DNA of 8,063 nucleotides from JBIIJL01 sp044233795 (GTDB lineage: Bacteria > Pseudomonadota > Gammaproteobacteria > Legionellales > Legionellaceae), in assembly GCA_044233795.1 (NCBI GenBank), contig JBIIJL010000085.1:1-8063 (forward strand), written 5' to 3'. The number at the start of each line of letters is the position of its first letter. Position 1 is the first letter of the stretch. Below the pieces are notes generated by a model, which worked only from the letters and a program-made list of their open reading frames with translations, ran no database searches and had not been told where the DNA came from. Positions 1 to 6,534 of this stretch are shown here, in pieces. The translations under genes and the position numbers were made by a program.

Positions 1-1
1 T

Positions 2-292
2 GGCTTATCATTGGCCTCTGCTGCTAAGCTTGCAGTGTCTGAAACGGCACAAACTAACAATGCACTTCCCGCAACGCAAGCAGAAACAGGTTACTCGACA
101 CCTGCTGCAACCACTAATGTTGGATCGATTGTTATTGGTAATGGTGGGGTTATCACCATCACATATACACCCACAGCAGGAAATGGCACGATCATCTTAA
201 CGCCTTCGCTTAATCCAAATGGAGATATTACTTGGGACTGTACTCGAGGTTCATTGATTGCGATATATCGCCCAGCAATTTGCAGACCCTAG
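2..292 (+). CDS. pilA: Type IV pilin major subunit paralogue, 3' part only (5' end outside window)
   Basis: This is the C-terminal 96 residues of a type IVa pilin; the reading frame is open to the left edge, so the start and the N-terminal pilin helix lie outside the window. The protein would be a structural subunit polymerised into a surface pilus. The identification rests on a gapless alignment to the complete pilin at 476-892: about 72 of 96 residues match by eye, including the shared core ETAQTNNALPA, the TPAATTNV segment and the end motif DITWDCT...YRPxxCRP. The two cysteines of that end motif would form the C-terminal disulfide loop typical of pilins. Differences cluster in the centre and inside the disulfide loop, the exposed parts of pilins. 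No terminator follows its TAG stop. Confidence is high that it is a pilin tail; whether it is the major subunit is unknown. Confidence 0.88.
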   Translation, partial: GLSLASAAKLAVSETAQTNNALPATQAETGYSTPAATTNVGSIVIGNGGVITITYTPTAGNGTIILTPSLNPNGDITWDCTRGSLIAIYRPAICRP

Positions 293-328
293 CCATTGGA
301 CACTGAAATCTGACAATCATCGGCAATG

Positions 329-347
329 AGTGACAATATTTGTCACT
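329..347. promoter_or_regulatory. Perfect inverted repeat upstream of pilin promoter, possible activator (PilR-like) site
   Basis: AGTGACAA and TTGTCACT form perfect 8-base arms around a TAT spacer. No T tract follows, so it is not a rho-independent terminator for the upstream pilin. Its centre lies about 106 bases before the predicted transcription start of the second pilin, where sigma-54 enhancer proteins usually bind. A further TGACAAT copy occurs at 311-317, exactly 20 bases before the same heptamer at 331-337, which would place it on the same face of the helix. GACA/TGTC half-sites resemble those described for PilR in Pseudomonas. The assignment to PilR is inference. Confidence 0.5.
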
Positions 348-416
348 GCTGGTAATCATTCACTAATCGTCCCCTCTATTGAAGCTTCTGTGGACTCTTT
401 TTATGGATGTTGTTTG

Positions 417-433
417 TTGGCATGGAAATTGCT
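417..433 (+). promoter_or_regulatory. Sigma-54 (RpoN) promoter of the second pilin gene
   Basis: The sequence TTGGCATGGAAATTGCT fits the -24/-12 consensus TGGCAC-N5-TTGCW. The invariant GG (419-420) and GC (431-432) are separated by exactly 10 bases, as required. Transcription would start near 444, giving a leader of about 32 bases before the ATG at 476. Pilin genes in Pseudomonas and several other gammaproteobacteria are known to be RpoN-dependent, which agrees with the position. The only deviation is T for C at the end of the -24 box. Confidence 0.8.
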
Positions 434-475
434 CTAATATAGGTGAAGACCACACATTATCAACAGGGGAACAAA

Positions 476-892
476 ATGAATATGAAACAGAAGGGCTTTA
501 CACTTATCGAACTGATGATCGTTGTTGCCATTATTGGTATTCTTGCGGCAATTGCTATTCCAGCCTACCAAGACTATACCATTAGGGCACGTGTAACTGA
601 GGGTTTAGAAATGGCATCTTCAGCGAAGCTTGCCGTATCTGAAACTGCTCAGACCAACAATGCACTACCCGCAAGCCAAGCTGCTACAGGTTATACAACA
701 CCCGCAGCTACAACAAATGTTACATCAATTGTTGTGGGAGCTAATGGTGTGATAACTGTAACTTACACTCAAGCTGCAGGCGGTGGGACGATTATCTTAA
801 CACCAACCCTCACAGCCAATGGCGATATCACCTGGGATTGTACACAAGGTACAGAGTTGCCTAAATATCGTCCTGCTAGTTGCAGACCATAA
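476..892 (+). CDS. pilA: Type IVa pilin (prepilin) PilA/PilE
   Basis: This encodes a 138-residue prepilin for type IV pili, which serve in adhesion, twitching motility and DNA uptake. The start MNMKQKG|FTLIELMIVVAII is a textbook class III signal: a short basic leader ending in Gly7, cleavage by prepilin peptidase PilD, methylation of the new Phe1, and the essential Glu5 of the mature protein. The hydrophobic helix runs through about residue 30 (ILAAIAIPAYQDY). Cys122 and Cys136 near the C terminus, 13 residues apart, would close the disulfide loop. Mature length is 131 residues, slightly short for the family. The ATG at 476 is chosen because AGGGGA (465-470) sits six bases before it and because a GTG at 443 would fall at the predicted transcription start. 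The gene is a tandem paralogue of the partial pilin to its left and has its own RpoN promoter and terminator. Confidence 0.95.
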   Translation: MNMKQKGFTLIELMIVVAIIGILAAIAIPAYQDYTIRARVTEGLEMASSAKLAVSETAQTNNALPASQAATGYTTPAATTNVTSIVVGANGVITVTYTQAAGGGTIILTPTLTANGDITWDCTQGTELPKYRPASCRP

Positions 893-910
893 TATAGTGT
901 GCAAGAAAGT

Positions 911-938
911 AAAAGCCGCCTTTGGGCGGCTTTTTTTT
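911..938. terminator. Rho-independent terminator between convergent pilin and pfkA, probably bidirectional
   Basis: The stem GCCGCC (915-920) and GGCGGC (925-930) with a TTTG loop is extended by A4 on the left and T on the right, and eight T follow (931-938). It ends the pilin transcript 19 bases after its stop. On the minus strand the same hairpin follows the pfkA stop and is trailed by TTTTACTTTC, so it can also terminate pfkA. The T tract overlaps the first two bases of the pfkA stop codon triplet (937-939). Confidence 0.9.
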
Positions 939-2175
939 ACCCAAGTTTTTTTACTACTAATCGATTGTTGAGACGAACATAATCCGGCAGGCCATTTTTA
1001 TATGGCGGATAAGCTTCGCCTTGAATCAGTGGGGCTAAGTATTCTCTGCAAGCATCTGTAATGCCCATGCCATCTTCGCGGATGAACGATTGAGGCATAG
1101 ATTTTTCCTGGTTTGCAACATCTGAAAGTGGGACGTGGCTAATGGACCAGCGGTAAGGTGAATCATTTTCGCGAACGATAATGGGCATGACGGCATTATT
1201 GCCATTTATCGCCAACAGGACCGCTTCTTGTCCTAACGCATAAGCTTGCTCAACATCAACCGATGATGCAATATGACGGGCTGCACGCTGAAGATAATCA
1301 GCAACTGCCCAGTGATATTTATACTTCAGTTCGCTTTTAACCAGTTGTGCAAGGACTGGAGCAACGCCACCAAGTTGCGCATGACCAAAAGCATCTTTAA
1401 GGCCTGAATCGCTTAGAAATTTACCTTCTTCACTCCTAATTCCTTCAGAAGCGACAACAACACAATAGCCATATTGTTTTACTGATTGATCCACAGCCGC
1501 TAGAAAACGCTTAGGTTGGAAGGTTACCTCCGGAAATAAGATAATATGTGGGGGCTCTGATGGGGTTGAACCTGCAAGGCCGCTGCTCGCGGCTATCCAC
1601 CCTGCGTGACGACCCATGACCTCTAGGATAAACACCTTGGTGGAGGATGCTGCCATTGATGCGACATCAAATCCAGCTTCACGTGTTGAAATAGCAATAT
1701 ACTTAGCAACTGATCCAAAGCCTGGACAATTGTCGGTGAAGGGTAGATCATTATCAACAGTTTTGGGGATACCAATGCAGGTGACATGATGATCCATGGT
1801 ATGACTCATTTTCGCAATTTTATTTGCCGTATCCTGTGAATCGCCCCCGCCATTATAAAAAAAATAACCGATATTGTGCGCCTTAAAGACTTCAAGTAAA
1901 CGTCGATATTCATCACCGCTGTCCTGAAGCTTGTATCGACAAGAACCAAAAGCACCAGAGGGTGTATGCATGAGCTTTGCGATGGTGATGTCATCTTCTA
2001 AAGATGTATCAATCAGTTCTTCATGCAGTGCGCCAATAATCCCATTGTGGGCGGCAAATACTTTTCCTATATGTTGGGGATGTTTGCGGGCTGTTTGGAT
2101 GACACCACAGGCAGAAGCATTAATAACAGCAGTCACCCCGCCTGATTGGGCATAAATTGCATTTTTAATAGACAT
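937..2175 (-). CDS. pfkA: 6-phosphofructokinase, pyrophosphate-dependent type
   Basis: This encodes a 412-residue cytoplasmic phosphofructokinase interconverting fructose 6-phosphate and fructose 1,6-bisphosphate. The N-terminal YAQSGGVTAVINA is the phosphoryl-donor loop. GGGDS (109-113) carries Asp112 where ATP enzymes have glycine, and GIPKTVDND (135-143) carries Lys138 where ATP enzymes have glycine; both substitutions are the known marks of pyrophosphate use and of a reversible reaction. Asp141 is the expected catalytic base. MGRHAGW (187-193) and YLQRAAR (294-300) are substrate-binding motifs. The ATG at 2175 is chosen because AAGGAG lies five bases upstream (2186-2181) and because an upstream GTG would overlap the kinase gene and add residues before the usual N terminus. 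It starts 13 bases after the kinase stop, so it is probably co-transcribed and perhaps translationally coupled. The donor specificity is inferred from residues only. Confidence 0.93.
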   Translation of the reverse strand: MSIKNAIYAQSGGVTAVINASACGVIQTARKHPQHIGKVFAAHNGIIGALHEELIDTSLEDDITIAKLMHTPSGAFGSCRYKLQDSGDEYRRLLEVFKAHNIGYFFYNGGGDSQDTANKIAKMSHTMDHHVTCIGIPKTVDNDLPFTDNCPGFGSVAKYIAISTREAGFDVASMAASSTKVFILEVMGRHAGWIAASSGLAGSTPSEPPHIILFPEVTFQPKRFLAAVDQSVKQYGYCVVVASEGIRSEEGKFLSDSGLKDAFGHAQLGGVAPVLAQLVKSELKYKYHWAVADYLQRAARHIASSVDVEQAYALGQEAVLLAINGNNAVMPIIVRENDSPYRWSISHVPLSDVANQEKSMPQSFIREDGMGITDACREYLAPLIQGEAYPPYKNGLPDYVRLNNRLVVKKLG

Positions 2176-2188
2176 CTTTTCTCCTTTG

Positions 2189-4927
2189 TCATACAGCAAT
2201 GTGTTCTTGAAAGACATTTTCATATTCAACCATGACAGCGTCAATTTGCTTGATAAGCTCTGTCACAGGTATTTGTAATTGAGAAATTTTTGATGCTTGT
2301 TTGGCTGTCTTTTCAAGATGAGCGACGTGGCTTTGTAGATCAGGAACACCGCAAAAACAACATGCTCCAAGCAGTTTGTGAGCTTCGTTCTCTAAACCCT
2401 TGATGTTTTTTTCATGAAGTAATTCAATGAATCTCTGACGGTCTTTTGACAATTGTGCTACGAAGCGTCCTAAAAAATCAGTGGCAATTGATTGATTTCC
2501 AGATACTTTTTGTAAGCACAAAGCCCAATCGATAGGTGTTGTGTGCGGGTTTTCTAGTACTGATAGCAGACTCTTAAGAAGCAACTGTTCATCAATAGGT
2601 TTTTTTAAGCAAAGCGCAATACCTGAAGCGTTCATTTCCTGCTGAGTCAATTGGGCATCGTTAGCACTGATGAGAATAATGGGTGTTTTTTGGTTTTGAA
2701 AACATTTAGCTTTAATCATAGGTGCCGCATCTAAGCCACTGAGCTTAGGCATCTGCATGTCGAGTAAAATCGCCTGATATGCTTTACGATGAGACATTGC
2801 GACAGCATCTTCACCGTTATCAACTGAGTCAATCACGGCATTGTCGCCAAGGATGGAATTTAACAGCATCTGATTAATCACGTTGTCTTCAGCGATGAGG
2901 AGTGCTGGTTTGGTTTGTCGTAAACGTGTACGTAATGTTTCAAGATGTTGGGGAATGGTTTTATACTGTTCTACGTTGTTTATCAATGAGTCAATGGTTT
3001 CGTAGAGTTTTTGCATTGACGTTGGTTTGAATAAAAAACCTTTAGCCCCCATATCTTGATATTCCTGAATAGGCCATTTTGAAACCAGGATTGAGGGGAT
3101 TATTTGTTTTTTTAGGACCTGAGCCATCTGTGATTCGCAACCTTGATTAACACTGACAAATGCCAGGTTGTAGTCTGGATGGGTTTTAAAGGCATTTGCC
3201 AGGTCTTTAAAGGATTGGATCCCAGTGCAATGGATTCCCCAAAAACCAAGCCCATTACAAATTGCTTCAAGTTGGAGAGGGTTATCATCAAAACATAGCG
3301 CTTTTAAGTTCGAAAAACGGTGAGCTTGGTGTTTTTCTACTTCGTAGGAGGCTAGTTTTTCGAGTTTAATGCTTAAAGTGAACGTTGAGCCTTTATTCAA
3401 TTCGCTGGTGATAGAGATGCGACCATGCATTTGCTCGGCGAGCTTTTTACAAATAACAAGTCCCAAACCTGAACCGCCGTAGCGCCTTGTAATAGTCGTG
3501 TCGGCTTGATTAAATGCTGTAAATAGGGTGGCTTGGTCTTCTTCTAAGATACCAATACCTGTGTCAATCACAGAGACTGATAGGTGGTAGTCTTTATCTG
3601 ATTCTTCTTCGATGTGGGTGCGTAATAGGACATATCCACGCTCCGTGAATTTTACAGCATTGCTCACAAGATTGCTCAGCATTTGTTTGATGCGCAAGGG
3701 ATCCCCTAACATGGTTTTGGGGACATCGACAGCGGTGGAGGGAATGAGATCGATGCCTTTCCTGTGAGCAGTGGGTGCAATGAGTGCAAGGACTTCATCG
3801 ATACAGGCGCGAAAATCGATGGGGATGCAGTCCAAATGAAATTTGCCAGCGTCCATTTTTGAGTAATCAAGAATATCGTTAATAATGGTTAATAAGTTTT
3901 CAGCAGATGTTTTGATGGTTTTGACGTAGTCAGTCTGTAAAGGGTCGAGTTTGCTGTCTAAAAGAACATTGGCAAAGCCAATCACGCCGGTCATAGGGGT
4001 TCGAATTTCATGGCTCATATTGGCAATTAATTCGGATTTTTGACGATTTTTTTCTTCAGTTTTCTTTTTCTCCATAGACAGCTCAATGTTTTTTTCCTCC
4101 AATAACTCAAGACCATGTTGTAAATCGGCAGTTGCTATTTCAATATTTTGAGTTTGTTCTTTGACCATATTTAAGTATTGTAGTTGTAAATGTTCCAAGC
4201 CCTTTTCAATGATGCCAAGTTCGCCTACGCTTGTTACGATGATCTCTGTTTCGAATTCATTGTGCAAAATCTGTTTCATGCTCCGTCTTAAACGTGCGAT
4301 AGGTAAGTAGATACGTTTTGACAAGAAGAAATGGATAGTGAGACTCAGTAACAACCCAATGAGTGTGATAAAAATGGTTGTGATGTACATTTGATAGCGT
4401 TGGATAAGCTCTGATTTTGTATCAAGATCAATGGAAATCCAGCCCAGGATGTCTCCTGCCGCAAAGGTCAGTGCACCATTACTTGAGCTGCTCGAAGGCT
4501 CGGCATACAAGTTTGAATTTAACCCTGTGATGGGCGCTATAAAGTTGATGGTGAAGGGGTTTAACTGTTTGCGTTTAATGTAGTCGCCGGTAAATTTGGG
4601 GTGTTTCGAGGCGGTATTAATAGGGTGTTTTCCACCGCGATAAGCAATGAGTTCGCCTCGGGCGTTGTAAAAAGCCAACGCTTTAATTTCTGGGTTGGTT
4701 GCGTGGGCATCAATAAGTTCTTGCAGCGTACGTTTATCATTTCGAAGGATGGCCAATTGGGCAGTGGGCATCAATTGGTGCACATATGTATCGCCCAGGC
4801 GCGACATATGTTGATTAAGGTCATGGTTGAGTTGACCATTATAGAACAAGGCAAAAAGTAGTGCCACAAGTAAAACAGGGATGAAGGTAGTGATTCTGAG
4901 TTGATACTTAAATCCAATATTTTTCAC
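2189..4927 (-). CDS. letS: BarA/GacS/LetS-type hybrid sensor histidine kinase
   Basis: This is a 912-residue inner-membrane tripartite kinase. In order: TM helix 11-29, a periplasmic domain of about 150 residues, TM helix 180-202, HAMP (about 203-256), a coiled coil (about 250-300), HisKA with phospho-acceptor His306 in NMSHEIRTPMTG, and HATPase with N box SNAVKFTERG (Asn423), G1 DTGIGI (455-460) and G2 GGSGLGL (484-490). A degenerate receiver-like domain (about 540-645) follows, then a true receiver with Asp723 in LLDMQMP, and a C-terminal Hpt with His850 in EAHKLLG. The three phospho-sites lie close to those of E. coli BarA (302, 718, 861). In Legionella such a kinase (LetS) phosphorylates LetA, which induces small RNAs that titrate CsrA; the response regulator is not in this window. 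The GTG at 4927 is preferred over the GTG at 4948 because GAAGG lies seven bases before it and the start then matches the BarA N terminus. Confidence 0.93.
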   Translation of the reverse strand: MKNIGFKYQLRITTFIPVLLVALLFALFYNGQLNHDLNQHMSRLGDTYVHQLMPTAQLAILRNDKRTLQELIDAHATNPEIKALAFYNARGELIAYRGGKHPINTASKHPKFTGDYIKRKQLNPFTINFIAPITGLNSNLYAEPSSSSSNGALTFAAGDILGWISIDLDTKSELIQRYQMYITTIFITLIGLLLSLTIHFFLSKRIYLPIARLRRSMKQILHNEFETEIIVTSVGELGIIEKGLEHLQLQYLNMVKEQTQNIEIATADLQHGLELLEEKNIELSMEKKKTEEKNRQKSELIANMSHEIRTPMTGVIGFANVLLDSKLDPLQTDYVKTIKTSAENLLTIINDILDYSKMDAGKFHLDCIPIDFRACIDEVLALIAPTAHRKGIDLIPSTAVDVPKTMLGDPLRIKQMLSNLVSNAVKFTERGYVLLRTHIEEESDKDYHLSVSVIDTGIGILEEDQATLFTAFNQADTTITRRYGGSGLGLVICKKLAEQMHGRISITSELNKGSTFTLSIKLEKLASYEVEKHQAHRFSNLKALCFDDNPLQLEAICNGLGFWGIHCTGIQSFKDLANAFKTHPDYNLAFVSVNQGCESQMAQVLKKQIIPSILVSKWPIQEYQDMGAKGFLFKPTSMQKLYETIDSLINNVEQYKTIPQHLETLRTRLRQTKPALLIAEDNVINQMLLNSILGDNAVIDSVDNGEDAVAMSHRKAYQAILLDMQMPKLSGLDAAPMIKAKCFQNQKTPIILISANDAQLTQQEMNASGIALCLKKPIDEQLLLKSLLSVLENPHTTPIDWALCLQKVSGNQSIATDFLGRFVAQLSKDRQRFIELLHEKNIKGLENEAHKLLGACCFCGVPDLQSHVAHLEKTAKQASKISQLQIPVTELIKQIDAVMVEYENVFQEHIAV

Positions 4928-4954
4928 CCATTCACCTTCATCTAGCACTATTAC

Positions 4955-4971
4955 TTTGCGAGAGCCGCAAA
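4955..4971. repeat. Inverted repeat TTTGCG/CGCAAA in the divergent promoter region
   Basis: TTTGCG (4955-4960) and CGCAAA (4966-4971) are perfect 6-base arms around AGAGC. On the plus strand the left arm overlaps the candidate -35 of gltX. On the minus strand the whole element would lie at the extreme 5' end of the kinase transcript, where it could fold into a small hairpin. It could be an operator or an RNA element; the sequence alone does not decide. Confidence 0.4.
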
Positions 4972-5008
4972 ATTCGCTATTATAGCTTGATTACTTAACC
5001 TCACACAA
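4956..5008. promoter_or_regulatory. Divergent promoters of the kinase-pfkA operon and gltX sharing one -10 element
   Basis: The 11-mer GCTATTATAGC (4976-4986) is palindromic except at its centre. On the plus strand it gives -10 TATTAT (4978-4983) with -35 TTGCGA (4956-4961) at 16 bases, leading to gltX with a leader of roughly 29 bases. On the minus strand it gives a perfect TATAAT (4984-4979) with a weak -35 TTGTGT (5008-5003) at 18 bases, leading to the kinase gene with a leader of roughly 45 bases. The -35 hexamers are poor, so the strengths are uncertain. Confidence 0.55.
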
Positions 5009-5018
5009 CGGAGTCTTG

Positions 5019-6434
5019 ATGGTTGTTCGAACGCGTTTTGCACCAAGCCCCACCGGATTTTTACATGTTGGTGGTGTGCGAACGGCGCTGTATTGCTGGG
5101 CTTATGCAAAACATCATGATGGACAGTTTATCTTGCGTATCGAAGATACTGATCATGAGCGTTCTACAGCTGTATCAGTCCAGGCGATTCTTGATGGAAT
5201 GTCTTGGCTTGGACTGACCCCAGACGAAGGACCCTTCTATCAGACAGATCGTTACCCGCGTTATCAAGCAATGGCGCAAAAATTATTGGATGAGGGTCGT
5301 GCTTACCGATGCGAATGTTCCAAGGAACGTTTAGAATCGCTTCGCGAGGCGCAGCTTAAAGCTCATCAAAAACCTCGGTATGATGGCTATTGTCGTCACA
5401 GGCAAGATGTGATTGGCGAAGGACCAGTGGTTGTTCGGTTTCTTAATCCTGAACAGGGTGTGGTTTCATTTAAAGATGAAGTGTACGGTGACATTCATGT
5501 TGACAACAGTGAGCTGGATGATTTGGTTTTAATGCGATCAGATGGCCATCCTACGTATAATTTTGCTGTGGTTATTGATGATTGGGATATGCAAATAACC
5601 CACGTGATTCGTGGCGATGATCATATTAACAATACCCCAAGGCAAATTAACTTATACCAGGCACTTGGCGCTCCAGTACCAATATTCGCCCACTTGCCGA
5701 TGATTTTGGGTGAAGACGGTAAACGCCTATCTAAACGACATGGTGCAGTCAGTGTTATGCAATTTAAAGAACTTGGTTTTCTGCCTCACGCTCTATTGAA
5801 TTATTTGGTTAGATTGGGTTGGTCGCATGGGGACCAAGAAATTTTTAGCATGGATGAAATTATCGCAAACTTCGATTTAAAGCATGTTAGCCGGGGTGTA
5901 TCAAGTTTTAATTATGATAAGTTGTATTGGTTAAATCAGCACTATCAAAAAACGTCATCCCCAGAAGACGTTGCCGAGGCGTTAGCTTGGCATTTCAAAG
6001 AACAAGGAATAGATGTGTCGAAAGGACCGAGTCTTACCGACTTGATTAGTGTTCAAGCTGAGCGTTGCAGGACATTGGCTGAAATTTGTGAGAAGAGTCT
6101 TTATTTTTATGAAGATTCAATAGATTACGATCTGGATGCAGTGAAGAAACATCTTCGACCGGTGGTACTTGAGCCGCTCACAGCTCTTCTTAATCGTTTG
6201 AGTCAACTTGAAGAGTGGCGAAAAGAGGTCCTTCAAGTTGCCATTAACGATGTTGCCGCACAGTTTGATATTAACATGAGCAAAATCGCTCAGCCTTTAC
6301 GTGTAGCCGTGACAGGGGGTAGCATGTCCCCTGCAATTGATGTGACGCTTGAGTTTGTAGGTAGATCACGTGTATTGGCGAGATTAAATCAGGCGCTTCT
6401 AACTATTTGCGAGCGTGCAGAACGTTTTTCCTAG
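5019..6434 (+). CDS. gltX: Glutamyl-tRNA synthetase
   Basis: This encodes a 471-residue class I aminoacyl-tRNA synthetase that charges tRNA-Glu with glutamate in the cytoplasm. RFAPSPTGFLHVGG (6-19) holds the HIGH-type signature, IEDTDHERS (41-49) is the glutamate-binding region, and GKRLSKRHG (234-242) is the KMSKS-type loop. The insertion in the connective region has Cys98-x-Cys100 and Cys125-x-His127, matching residue for residue the zinc site of the E. coli enzyme. The length equals that of E. coli GltX (471), and the C-terminal anticodon-binding part continues to the end, so the gene looks intact. The ATG at 5019 is chosen because CGGAG (5009-5013) lies five bases before it. It is transcribed divergently from the kinase operon. 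Whether it charges only tRNA-Glu or also tRNA-Gln cannot be judged here. Confidence 0.97.
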   Translation: MVVRTRFAPSPTGFLHVGGVRTALYCWAYAKHHDGQFILRIEDTDHERSTAVSVQAILDGMSWLGLTPDEGPFYQTDRYPRYQAMAQKLLDEGRAYRCECSKERLESLREAQLKAHQKPRYDGYCRHRQDVIGEGPVVVRFLNPEQGVVSFKDEVYGDIHVDNSELDDLVLMRSDGHPTYNFAVVIDDWDMQITHVIRGDDHINNTPRQINLYQALGAPVPIFAHLPMILGEDGKRLSKRHGAVSVMQFKELGFLPHALLNYLVRLGWSHGDQEIFSMDEIIANFDLKHVSRGVSSFNYDKLYWLNQHYQKTSSPEDVAEALAWHFKEQGIDVSKGPSLTDLISVQAERCRTLAEICEKSLYFYEDSIDYDLDAVKKHLRPVVLEPLTALLNRLSQLEEWRKEVLQVAINDVAAQFDINMSKIAQPLRVAVTGGSMSPAIDVTLEFVGRSRVLARLNQALLTICERAERFS

Positions 6435-6469
6435 GTAACCGTATGAGTCTATATACGTTGCCCAGGTGA

Positions 6470-6491
6470 TTTCCTCAACTTTTCCTCAACT
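6470..6491 (+). repeat. Tandem 11-base direct repeat (two copies)
   Basis: TTTCCTCAACT is present twice head to tail (6470-6480 and 6481-6491), and a TT follows that begins a third unit. It lies between gltX and the small exported-protein gene, immediately before a candidate promoter. The 11-base period is one helical turn, so paired regulator contacts are possible; simple slippage duplication is equally possible. Confidence 0.5.
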
Positions 6492-6520
6492 TTGCCGCTA
6501 TTTAGGTTAACTCCTAGAAT
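6492..6520 (+). promoter_or_regulatory. Candidate sigma-70 promoter for the small exported protein
   Basis: TTGCCG (6492-6497) and TAGAAT (6515-6520) are separated by 17 bases; they match four and five of six consensus positions. The predicted start near 6527 would leave the Shine-Dalgarno-like AGAGGG (6521-6526) outside the message and give a nearly leaderless transcript for the ATG at 6535. That conflict lowers confidence; the gene may instead be read through from gltX, since I see no convincing terminator after gltX. Confidence 0.3.
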
Positions 6521-6534
6521 AGAGGGTGCGTCGT

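Noticed and set aside
329..347. Inverted repeat as a terminator for the upstream pilin
   Set aside because: No T run follows and the arms are AT-rich; the position fits an activator site better.
443..475. Upstream GTG start for the complete pilin, adding eleven residues
   Set aside because: It would place the start at the predicted transcription start, has no ribosome site, and makes the prepilin leader too long; the ATG at 476 has AGGGGA in place.
2176..2244. Longer pfkA beginning at a GTG inside the kinase gene
   Set aside because: The extra 23 residues overlap the kinase, while the ATG at 2175 has AAGGAG five bases upstream and begins at the usual phosphofructokinase N terminus.
4601..4861. 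Plus-strand 86-residue frame inside the kinase gene
   Set aside because: It lies opposite the periplasmic sensor domain of a clearly conserved kinase and has no independent support.
4928..4948. Kinase start at the GTG at 4948
   Set aside because: There is no ribosome site before it, and the GAAGG for the GTG at 4927 would lie inside it; the shorter form aligns with the BarA N terminus.
6440..6457. CGTAT/ATACG dyad after gltX as a terminator
   Set aside because: The stem has only five pairs and no T tract follows.
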